NCBI GenBank assembly: GCA_963924555.1
Contig: OZ004598.1
Location: 5,058,858 to 5,122,857, forward strand
DNA length: 64,000 nt
Direction of reading: 5' to 3'
Source of the DNA: Crambe crambe
Taxonomy: Eukaryota; Porifera; Demospongiae; Poecilosclerida; Crambeidae
This document shows positions 49,579 through 64,000 of the stretch, piece after piece (within the stretch, counting starts at the first letter, position 1; the number at the start of each line of letters is the position of its first letter). A program made the translations under genes and the position numbers. Under the pieces are notes generated by a model. That model was given only the letters and a program-made list of their open reading frames with translations. It was not told the DNA's origin and made no database searches.

Positions 49579-50745
49579 TCATGTGTCATTTCTACTGAAA
49601 GGTTGGTTGGAACCTGGCTTGACCCAGGAGAGTCCACAGGTTTGTGCATTCTTCCCCATGGAGTCCTCCTCTTGCATGAGCTGCAAACAGCACAAGATGG
49701 TGTTCTTTCAAATTTCCAACACTGGAAAAAATAACTCTTAACTCACTTCTGGTTCAAAGATGGAAGTTCTTGCTGCTTTCATCACTTCCACAGTCCATTG
49801 ACCAATTCTAGAATAAACATATAGAATAGTCAAATTCTCCTGCCCAGGGAGTCTCATACAAATGGTTCGATTTCATGCAAAACCTACTTTATGCTATGAG
49901 CATCTGAAGGATCAGGATTCAGGATTTCATCACGACACATCTCAATGCTTTCCTTCACCTTCTCTTTAAACTTTCCAACATCCTTCTTATAACTGGCCAG
50001 ATAGCAGTATAAATCACATGATAGTCACATGATAACTCTGTTTTCCTCACAGTTCAGCTGCCTCCTTGTTAGCAGCATGGTTGGTGTCAATGTTATAGAA
50101 GATCTTCCTGGCAAAGGTGAGGAGGTGATAGACATGGTTGAGGTCCCTTCGCCAGCGCTGGAATTCTTTCTTAGTCTCCAGTTCTCCAGTTTCCAAGTCA
50201 ACCAGTGGATGGTACACACCAGCTTGAAAATCAAACTCCTGTATTAGCAAAGGAATTTGTCTAGAACTTAAGGTCAGACCCTCCTGACTTACCGGACAAC
50301 CTCCATCTGGGTAGTTGGCTGGAATGAGAATAGTGAACTTGAACATTGCACCTTGATATACACCACCACGTACACAGAGTAGGCCATACCATACTGCATA
50401 ACATGTGGACATATTACAGAGAGTATGCCATATCACATGACAATCATGTGTTGACCCTCTATCCTTGTAGTACCACTCACTTAATGGGGAAACATCTGAC
50501 GGCAATACATAGACCCCTGGCACTGGATGTTGCAACAGCTGAGCACTACAAAAAAAAAAACAGGTAGAGAGAGACATGTATCAAACAGGACTACCAGACA
50601 CCTCAACACACCGTTCTGTAGTCTCTTACTATTCAGCCATCACTGTAGATTCCATGAAGAAGCTTCCATAAGTGTTTGAGAGGTCATCTCTCAAGGTAAG
50701 GGGAGATTTTCTCCCACTCCCTTCCCCCCCAATAGTGGTGGCCAT
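49579..50745 (-). CDS. AKTIP: AKT-interacting protein (FTS), UEV-like E2 variant
   Basis: AKTIP/FTS is a catalytically dead E2-fold protein. In vertebrates it forms the FTS-Hook-FHIP complex, linking early endosomes to dynein, and also functions at telomeres. Seven exons on the minus strand (50630-50745, 50481-50545, 50293-50393, 50051-50238, 49888-49992, 49747-49807, 49579-49680) join in frame to 245 residues. The start MATTIGGEGSGRKSPLTLRD is in the first exon. Conserved blocks are NTYGSFFMESTVMAEYAQL, VPGVYVLPS, YQGAMFKFTILIPANYPDG, VYHPLVDLETGEL, FQRWRRDLNHVYHLL and the C-terminal CGLSWVKPG. Where active E2s carry the catalytic cysteine there is none, as expected for this family. The protein is slightly shorter than vertebrate AKTIP at the N-terminus. 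It shares its promoter with RELCH. Confidence 0.95.
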
Positions 50746-50900
50746 TAATTTTATTTACTCTAATCACATGACTAGCATGTGATACGGCTTATTAGCGCGT
50801 GACATAGAATTTACATCATATATCAACAAACAGAACTGCAACGGTGTACAGTACATACTTGTGAATTGTGCCAAAAAAACAGCTCATATACTTCTCTAGG
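50746..50900. promoter_or_regulatory. Bidirectional promoter of AKTIP and RELCH
   Basis: Only 155 bp separate the two divergent start codons. The interval holds CACATGACTAGCATGTG and no other gene, so it must contain both core promoters and 5' UTRs unless distant UTR exons exist. Confidence 0.6.
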
Positions 50901-56970
<6,070 letters not shown>

Positions 56971-57047
56971 ACCATTTTTAAAAAGAAGCATTTTCCTTTC
57001 TTTTCACCACAACTTTGTGTGTAATGATGGCATATCGATTTTTTTTT

Positions 57048-57848
57048 TTATTCTTGAGACTGTAAATGACTTAATACTGAATTATCTAGATTGTACAATT
57101 GTCCCTGCCAAGTAAGTCTCACAGGCGGATCAGTTTCAGGATTCTTTCCCTCCTCGTATTGAAAAAATGAACTCAGGGCAAGAGCAAGGCTCGATTTCAC
57201 CAATCCTACATTTCCACCTTGAGCAGGGGCAGTGTGATATATCCTACCACTATCTGGGAGCATACATAGTGTCCCAGGTTGGAAAGGGATAGTCAATAAG
57301 TTTCCAGTGCCTCCATATGATAAGAGTTCTGAAGGTTTCTTGATGTTGGATGGAGACTTTTGTGCATGTGTGGCGATATCTTGGATTATCTCTCCATTTT
57401 GGTCCAAGAGGTGAGTGAAGACTATTGGAAGGTCATCACAGTGGATATAGTTCATTTCCCTACCACACGGTGAGATAAATGGAAAATCATCCTCATATCT
57501 ACCTGTATCGTTTGTTCGAAGACGTTTGAAGAAGAAAGCGAGAAATTTCTTATCTGTGTTCACACAATAAGCACAATTTAAATACTAATCTAAAAGAAGT
57601 AGGAATCAATTCACCTTTGAAACAAGATATGAAGTTTTTCACTTTGGCATCATCTAGAAAGAGCTGGGGAAATCAAATTCAGCTAGGGTTAATTTTCCAT
57701 AATTGCATGCTCTATTAATACTAGTATTAACCTGGCCTTGGTGGTCAATATAGTAGAAGTACTCTCTAGTCTTGGGTGAGGGTGACTGACCTTGCACATA
57801 GCTGGCAGCAGCCTTGGGAAAACGGCTCAGATATCTGAACCTTGACAT
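57048..57848 (-). CDS. C8orf82: UPF0598 family protein (C8orf82 orthologue)
   Basis: Three exons (57732-57848, 57615-57663, 57048-57553) join in frame to 223 residues. The family hallmarks are YVQGQSPSPKTREYFYYIDH then QGQ, LFLDDAKVKNFISCFK, FFKRLRTNDTGRYEDDFPFI then SPCGRE, PIVFTHLL and VGLVKSSLALALSSFFQYEE. The N-terminus (MSRFRYLSRFPKAAASYVQG) is basic with few acids and could be a mitochondrial presequence; that is inference. The molecular role of the family is not established, so none is given. Its stop is 77 bp from the RELCH stop (convergent) and its start 171 bp from that of KATNB1 (divergent). Confidence 0.93.
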
Positions 57849-58019
57849 AATAATTAATTAATTACTGTCGCTTGTTTACGTTTCGTATAATTAGAGCGGA
57901 TTAAAAGGCGGTAAAATTTAAATTAAAATTTTTTAGTAAACAAAACCGCGGAGCAAGGACTGGCTGATAGTCAGATACGGCTCTTTACAACTCATACTCA
58001 TTTTAAGTAGCAGCTGAAT
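57849..58019. promoter_or_regulatory. Bidirectional promoter of C8orf82 and KATNB1
   Basis: A 171-bp interval between divergent start codons, AT-rich toward C8orf82 and with an AACCGCGGAGCAAGG segment toward KATNB1. No other feature fits between them. Confidence 0.55.
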
Positions 58020-61000
58020 ATGGCCAGTGTGAAGACAAAAAGCAACTGGAAACTGTGTAAGTTCGTAGATTCCTTAAACCAGGTTTAGTGGCTGATGTGC
58101 TCTATTTAGAATTCATCCACTTGCCACTAACTCTCTCTTTTCTCTCTTTTCAAAAGCTGAATTCGTAGCTCATGGGTCTAACGTGAACTGCCTTGCTCTG
58201 AGTCCCAGCAATGGCCACATGCTGGCTACTGGAGGGGATGACAGGAGAGTAAACCTGTGGTTGGTTGGAAAACCTAACAACATAATGGTCAGTATAGCTA
58301 TCTGTGTAGTGTAGGGCACACGTATCCACCTATGTATATACAGTATTGTCCAGCCAATGTACATATTGTACTCTGTTGTTAATATCAGAGTATCTCGGGC
58401 ATGACCTCTCCGGTTCAGAGTGTTGCATTCAATAACAGTGAAAATTGGATAGGGGCTGGATCCAAGAGTGGAGTTATTAAAGTCTTTGACCTGGACCAAA
58501 ACAAAGGTAAGGAATTTACTGTTCTCTTTCACCAAGCTGTTAAATGTATACGTATGTGTATGCACAGCTGTGCGTTCCATCTCTGGCCACAAGGCAGCTA
58601 TTTGCAGTTTAGACTTTCATCGTTATGGAGACATCCTGGCCTCTGGGTCTATGGACACGAACTTGAAGGTAGAACAATTTGTTGTTGTTGTTGTTGTTGT
58701 TGGTGTTATTGTTATTATTATTTACGTCGTAGTTATGGGATGTGAGAAGAAAAGGCTGCATCTTCACTTACAAAGGTCACACAGAGGTCATTAATGACAT
58801 ACAGTTTAGTCCGGATGGGAAGTGGGTGGTCTCAGGAAGCAGTGATGCCTCTGTAAAGGTTAGTTAGTGTGTGACATCCTAGCTCTGATTCACTCTTGTA
58901 TGCTGAAGCAGCAAGATGTCATGTTCTCTGTTTGTGTGCACTAGAACATATTCTGTATTAGGGGATGATTCTTTATTCAAGAATGTCCTTATCTAATCTA
59001 TGGCACTATATTAACACTGATCAGCCATGCTTTATTTGCCAGCAAATGAGCTATAATTATATGCCCTTTATAAACTATTTGTTATTCAAAGTCACCGTCC
59101 ACTAATGTACAGCTTTCCTCCTTTAGATATGGGATTTGAGTGCAGGGAAGATGATAGCTGACTTTAAGATGCACACAGGAGCAGTGACCTCAATTCAGTT
59201 CCATCCGATGGAATTTCTGATGTGTAGTGGGAGTTCAGACAGGACCGTCAAATTCTATGACTTGGAGCGTTTTCAGCTGGTTTCTGAGAGCTCTCCTGAG
59301 TCAAATGCAATCAGGAAGGTATTGTTTCATCCTGACGGCACGGCCTTGTTCACAGGGACTCAAGAATCCTTGAAAGTGAGGAGAGAGCTATTTGGCTGGC
59401 CTTACAAAATATGTTATTTCATACCTCTCCAGGTTCATGGCTGGGAACCTTCCAAGATCTTTGATATGCTTCCTCTTCGTTGGGGCAAAGTAGAAGATAT
59501 GACCCTTTCAGGAGAGCAGTTGGTAAGAGGTTATCTCTCTCTCCTCCTCCCACCCTCTCCTCCTTATCCTTCTCGATCTAGATTGCTGCCTCTTATGCAA
59601 AGACCAATGTTAGTGTATGGTGCATTGCTATCAATGTAGGTCATCAGAATTATTTTTCCATAATATAATAATTGTACTTCTTTCAAACGTGTAGCAATTG
59701 CGACCTTTTTCAGGGGATAATGCGACTGTTCCCAATGACCCCACCCCTTCTGATCAGCCTCCTCTGATAACCAGGTAATTCCATATCTCATGAACGTGTT
59801 TATATCTCTTTTAGTTGTTATTTTTGTTTATGTTGTCAGTGGAAGGAAGCTCTTTGAGTATGAGCAGCAAGAAATATCACCTCCTTCCTCTGCCGAGTCA
59901 GCAGGGAACACCTCTGATGAGAGTGGGAGGGGGGAGAGGGTGTCTTCCGTCTCCTCAGAAGATGGTAATGACGAAGAGGGGTCTCCCCCAAGCCAGATCA
60001 AAGACAAGGACAGAGTTCAGCTTTTTGCCAGCAGGCAGAAACTGAGTAAGTTTCTGAGATTAGTGGAATTTTTGACCTGTAGAATTATTATATCAATTTG
60101 CAGTCCGAACACCACCCAAGAAGCTCCAACCACCTTTCAGTCCTCCTGTGGGAGAGGACAGTCCACCCAGCCAGCTGCACCACCCCCCTTTCCAGCCCTC
60201 CAAGTTGGATCAAGTCCAGCTGGTTCCCAACTTCCACTTTGTCCCTCAGCATGTGGAACAGGAGCACAAAGAGAACATTCCTTCCAGTCGACCACCAGAA
60301 AAATATGAGAATGGAGTACCTCCTGAGAGAAAAATCCATCTCCCTCACCATCAAGTCTTCCGGCAGTCGCAACCTAATGAGCCTACTGCTGAAAAGGCAA
60401 TCAAAGATCCAACCAGAGAAATGTATAGGGATTTCAGACCTCCACAGACCAATGTGAGGAACCATCATTTATCAGTGATTCATAAATCTCATGTACCAAC
60501 TCTATTCATATAGAATGATCACCCTAAAGTTGCTGCAAGTGGACATGGTTCAGACAGCCAGGCTCTAAGGAACATTCTAACAAGTAAGAAGATAATACAA
60601 TGTCTAATAATCAAACTTTCCTGTCTTCTTTTTTTCCTGTAGATCATGAGGATGTATCTCAGATCCTAAAGAGTAGATTGACTTCTTTGAAGACAGTGCG
60701 AGGGGAGTGGTCTGCTAGCAATCCAAAGGTAACAGTTTTCATAAATTAAATGCTGATGGTGATAAGGTCCCTCCAACTGAGAATTGATTGATTCCATAGC
60801 TACAATGTAATTTTTTTGCACCTAAGTAGTTGCTGCTGCTGGATGATTGAATGGTGGCTTGAGTTAATGTGAATAGAGAGGGGTCTATGAAGAAGTTGTA
60901 TTGTAGAACCCAGTCACTCTGTATGGAGTATGTGTGGCACAATAGGGCTCCATTCATAGGCACATCATGCACGTCATTATTCAATTTGTCCGCTAATGCA

Positions 61001-62170
61001 CCATGCATGTATGTCCTGTATGATTATGGAGTCTGCACATAAAACATCATCGTTAGTTCAGTCATGTGATCCACTCGGAGAGTTAAAAAATACAAGTGGC
61101 AGTTTATTAGGGATATTAGCTCATAAAAAGAACAGAAGATGATCTGTATTGTTATTTATTTTTCAAACTCTGCTGCACTGAAATCAACACCTGTCCACTT
61201 GTAATAATGTAGGTTTCCCTTGTGATGGCTGTGAATTTGAACAATACCTCAGTGTTAGTGGATGTTCTCAACACGCTGCATCTAAAGAGGACATTGTGGA
61301 CCCTAGACATGGCGCTCATTGTCCTTCCAGAACTAAAGGCATTGATATGCAACAAGTACAGAGCGTAAGTCCACAATATCAACCATATCTGGATCCTGCT
61401 CCCCAACAAGCATAGAGTGCAAATCCACAATATCAACCATGTCTGGGTCCTGCATACAATAGAATGGTTGTGACCAATTTAGATCATAATGCTTAGACTC
61501 ATTATTTCAGTGTTACTGGTCTTGTAAAAAAATTTCCATAGCAACAAAAAAATTTTTTTTTTTAATTTTAATTATTATCGAAAGTGAACCTAGGCATCAT
61601 GGTGAATGCTTAGTTTCATGTTTGAGTGCTATTGATCTCGTTAAAAAAATCGCAAGTCTATAGTAAATCTTGAAAAATGGCAAAAAAATTTTTTCATAGA
61701 TTTTAACATTCCTTAATAAACCTAGGCATCATGCTGAATGTTTAGATTCACATTTGAGTTGTACAGCTCTTGTAAAAATTCCATTTTTCGGAAATTTCCC
61801 AAGTTTATATAGATGTGGACTTTGTAGGTATGTTAGCTGTGGATGCAAGGCTACTAAGTTGATCCTGAAGAATTTTGGACCAGTCATAAAGAATAATCTT
61901 TCTGCTCCTCCTACAGTTGGAGGAAGAGACTTGCAAAGGGAAGAAAGGTCAGGAAAAATAATTTATTAAAATATTCGTCACATGACTGACTGATATTACA
62001 TGACTATATATTTTATGAAATTCAGATATGAGAAGTGTCAGTCGTGTCATGCCCATTTATTGTCACTGAGAGAGGTTGTGGTTGGAATAGTGAGAGAGTC
62101 CTCTATTTCTCCTGCTGCAAAGGTCATCAGAGAACTGGCTTTGATGCCAGCTTTCACTGTTCTTGATTAG
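58020..62170 (+). CDS. KATNB1: Katanin p80 WD40-containing subunit B1
   Basis: Katanin p80 targets and regulates the microtubule-severing ATPase p60 at centrosomes, spindle poles and cilia. Sixteen exons join in frame to 704 residues: 58020-58056, 58157-58287, 58389-58506, 58568-58668, 58733-58858, 59127-59375, 59433-59522, 59582-59635, 59695-59774, 59840-60045, 60104-60453, 60514-60583, 60643-60728, 61213-61364, 61828-61947, 62026-62170. Residues to about 300 form the WD40 propeller ([67 protein letters not shown]). A proline-rich disordered linker follows. The con80 domain that binds p60 closes the protein ([50 protein letters not shown]). The linker makes it somewhat longer than the human protein. 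It shares a promoter interval with C8orf82. Confidence 0.96.
58682..58722 (+). repeat. (GTT)n microsatellite
   Basis: Short repeat occupying most of the 64-bp intron between KATNB1 exons 4 and 5. Confidence 0.8.
61365..61827 (+). repeat. Intron with two kinds of internal duplication
   Basis: The first part holds two copies of about 65 bp sharing TCCACAATATCAACCAT and TCTGGRTCCTGC. The second part holds about three imperfect copies of a 120-bp unit with CCTAGGCATCATG.TGAATG, a TTTGAGT element and T/A-rich ends. Confidence 0.7.
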
Positions 62171-62283
62171 ACAATCTTTTCTATTTGGACACTCATACTA
62201 CAATAATAAGACCATTTTTTAAATCTCTGTCAGCAAAAAATAATGTTCAATGTCGTTTCACCATAGATCAGTGAAAGATCTAC

Positions 62284-62295
62284 TGCGCATGCGCA
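62284..62295. promoter_or_regulatory. NRF1-type palindrome upstream of the first ML gene
   Basis: TGCGCATGCGCA lies 66 bp before the ATG at 62361, between it and the KATNB1 stop, and is followed by a TATAAAA-like string (62309-62315). Confidence 0.5.
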
Positions 62296-62360
62296 ATAGC
62301 TGCTTGCTATAAAAGTGCTGTTTTTTTCTTCCTTTTCTATTCAAAGCAAGTTGTAAAATT

Positions 62361-63215
62361 ATGAAGAATCTTGAAGTAACTTTTGTATTGGTGGCTTTAG
62401 CCCTGCTGGCGGGGAGTCTCTCCGCTTTACCTACACTGGAGAAATCAAAAAAGTCGCATTTGCTCAATTTCTTTGTAAGGGATAGCCTGACGGAATTGGA
62501 AGAATTTCCTCTCCATGGATATGCTTATAGAAAGCATCAACAATATAGAGATCAGATATGGAGTGATTGCAGTAAGTATACTTCAGTATACACACATGGA
62601 TAGCTAAATAGCTGGCTGGCACTGTAGCTATGCTCATATGCAAGAATTCATACTATTATTCATGCAGGCCAATCCTCAAGCATAGTTCAGATTCAGTCAG
62701 TCAACATCAATCCCAGTCCACCACAGAAAGGATCCTCCATGATAATTTCTGCCACAGTCAAACTAAGTGAGTCAGGTCCTGTAAGCTTTATATAGCTTCA
62801 TTTTTTAAATCTCTATCATTACTTGAAGGCCAGCAGGTCAGCTCAGGGAAGATCAGAGTACTTATCAAGTATAAGAACTTGATTCCAATGGTGAATAAGA
62901 AATTGAGCCTATGTGATATAGTGAAGTATGTCGGAGATAGCTGTCCTCTCTCTGCTGGGACACATGAGTTCACCATGAAGCAAACATTCCCATCCTATGC
63001 TCCATCTGTAAGTCAGTATAGGTTTGTAATGTGGGCACATCACCTAATGACAACGACAACACCCAGATTCGACTTCATCCTTGCATAATCTCATGCACTC
63101 AGCTATTAAAGATTCCATGATATTACTGTAGGGGAGATATGTTGGCAAGATTACAGCTCAAGATAATAATGGCAACGAGTTAATTTGTGTCGGCATTGAC
63201 ATGACAGTCAGCTAA
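62361..63215 (+). CDS. Secreted ML-domain protein (NPC2-like) with N-terminal extension
   Basis: Four exons (62361-62571, 62668-62766, 62829-63007, 63132-63215) join in frame to 190 residues. A signal peptide is clear (MKNLEVTFVLVALALLAGSL). About 45 residues then precede the domain (LEKSKKSHLLNFFVRDSLTE...), which is unusual because NPC2 starts its ML domain right after the signal. The ML domain runs from WSDCSQSSSIVQIQSVNINP through SSMIISATVKL, LIPMVNKKLSLCDIV, SCPLSAGTHEFTMKQTFPSY and GRYVGKITAQDNN to LICVGIDMTV. ML proteins bind lipids such as sterols, phospholipids or lipid A. I count four cysteines in the ML part against six in NPC2, so one disulfide may be missing. The ligand cannot be told from sequence. 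A related gene follows at 63790. Confidence 0.85.
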
Positions 63216-63304
63216 CCATTTATTCTTCTGAGATCAATAATTAATCAGTGATTGTTGTTATTGTTGTTATTGTTGTTATTGTTATTATTGTTTAGTTCTA
63301 ACTT

Positions 63305-63550
63305 CTATAAATAATCACTGATGGGGACACCGACTTGTTTTGTGTAACACAGTCCAATAGGACTAACTTCAAATATCCCTTGGGCAAAACATTTTTGCAC
63401 AGCTAGCTTGCTATAATGCTGATTAGCTAAACCATCCTCTTCTGCAGAGAGGAAGATTGATTCAATCTCAATCATGTAATCATCAACACTACATGAGTTC
63501 AATATACCCATTACATAGTCTGCATTCATAACCAAAATCACCAGCACCAT
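63305..63550 (-). CDS. Small hypothetical ORF between the two ML genes
   Basis: An 81-codon minus-strand ORF, MVLVILVMNADYVMGILNSC to VGVPISDYL, with a hydrophobic start and three cysteines. No splice context, homology or paralogue in the window supports it. It could be a small secreted peptide, an exon of an unseen gene or chance. Confidence 0.2.
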   Translation of the reverse strand: MVLVILVMNADYVMGILNSCSVDDYMIEIESIFLSAEEDGLANQHYSKLAVQKCFAQGIFEVSPIGLCYTKQVGVPISDYL

Positions 63551-63789
63551 AATAGCTATGTTATGAAGGAATTAGTATTAAAAATAAATGCTCATATTGA
63601 AACTGCTAGATTTACTAACACTCTCCCTCTCGATGCACTCCCAAAATTTAGAGAATCTTTCTATGATTTTCCCAAATATATACATGTATAGTCAAGTATA
63701 AAGGAGTTGTGCATTTACTTGCAATCAGCTTCCATAGTTAGCAAGCTACCATAAACAAGTCAGAACATTATTCTCGGACTAGCTCAATC

Positions 63790-64000
63790 ATGAATGCTGG
63801 AATCTTCATCCTATTGTTGAGTGTGGCCTGCTTTCACCAAGAGGCCCATGCATATGCCTTTATGCAAAAGGTGCTGACATTTGACAACTGTGGTAAGTTG
63901 TCCTTCATTAGCTATCAGTGGACTGAAGCTTACAGAACTTTTGTATCTTTGAAGGCTCTAACTCGGTGTTTACAGTGGAACGTTTGGACGTCACCCCCTA
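63790..64000 (+). CDS. Second ML-domain (NPC2-like) protein, 5' part
   Basis: Exon 1 (63790-63892) encodes a signal peptide, MNAGIFILLLSVACFHQEAH, then AYAFMQKVLTFDNCG. Exon 2 starts at 63955 with SNSVFTVERLDVTP and is cut by the window edge. The cysteine and following beta-strand align with WSDC and the VQIQSVNINP strand of the gene at 62361, but there is no extension between signal and domain. It is therefore a tandem paralogue of ordinary NPC2 layout. The first intron has the same position (phase 1 within the Cys-Gly/Cys-Ser codon pair) in both genes. Confidence 0.75.
   Translation, partial: MNAGIFILLLSVACFHQEAHAYAFMQKVLTFDNCGKLSFISYQWTEAYRTFVSLKALTRCLQWNVWTSPP

Overview
The window looks like a compact animal genome, most probably a sponge. 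The genes are intron-rich with mostly very short introns, all splice sites I used are GT..AG, intergenic gaps are often under 200 bp, and every recognisable gene is a metazoan or deep-eukaryotic orthologue. The sponge assignment is inference from compactness and gene content, not from a diagnostic marker.

Layout, left to right. (1) 1-1125: the 3' exons of glucose-6-phosphate isomerase on +. (2) 1341-4842: a complete condensin kleisin NCAPH on +. (3) 4843-16150: a disturbed accessory stretch of about 11 kb. It holds a second NCAPH copy without its 5' end, two versions of an unrecognised minus-strand gene built on a recurring YHxDGVYVPL-like motif, at least three fragments of the 3' exons of the neighbouring giant gene, four copies of that gene's 3' flank, a Helitron-like coding remnant and an inverted-repeat element at one duplication junction. 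(4) 16151-42889 on -: one giant gene of roughly 65 exons (my estimate is about 5,400 residues), an RNF213-family tandem AAA+ protein. Both ATPase modules have Walker A and B motifs, but I could find no RING or RZ finger, and it ends in two SAM domains. (5) 44131-49470 on -: an unrecognised coiled-coil plus HEAT/ARM-repeat protein. (6) 49579-50745 on -: AKTIP/FTS. It shares a 155-bp head-to-head promoter with RELCH (50901-56970, +). (7) 57048-57848 on -: a C8orf82 (UPF0598) orthologue, tail-to-tail with RELCH and head-to-head with KATNB1 (58020-62170, +). (8) 62361-64000 on +: two tandem secreted ML-domain (NPC2-like) genes, the second cut by the window edge.

How the parts relate. GPI is housekeeping glycolysis; NCAPH and KATNB1 are cell-division and microtubule genes. 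AKTIP (FTS-Hook-FHIP complex) and RELCH (Rab11/recycling-endosome sterol transport in vertebrates) are both endosomal trafficking factors under one apparent bidirectional promoter, with sterol-binding-type ML genes nearby. The RNF213-like giant belongs to a family tied to lipid droplets and antimicrobial ubiquitylation in vertebrates, but here the ubiquitin-transfer modules appear missing.

Two genome-scale habits stand out. CT/GA microsatellites usually sit as the polypyrimidine tract against 3' splice sites on the sense strand of either gene orientation. GCGCATGCGC (NRF1-type) palindromes lie shortly upstream of some start codons. For the seven gene models with exons listed in full, exon lengths were summed and give intact frames: GPI part, NCAPH, the novel minus gene, AKTIP, RELCH, C8orf82, KATNB1 and the first ML gene. 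The giant and the HEAT gene were checked only piecewise. No tRNA, rRNA or CRISPR was seen.
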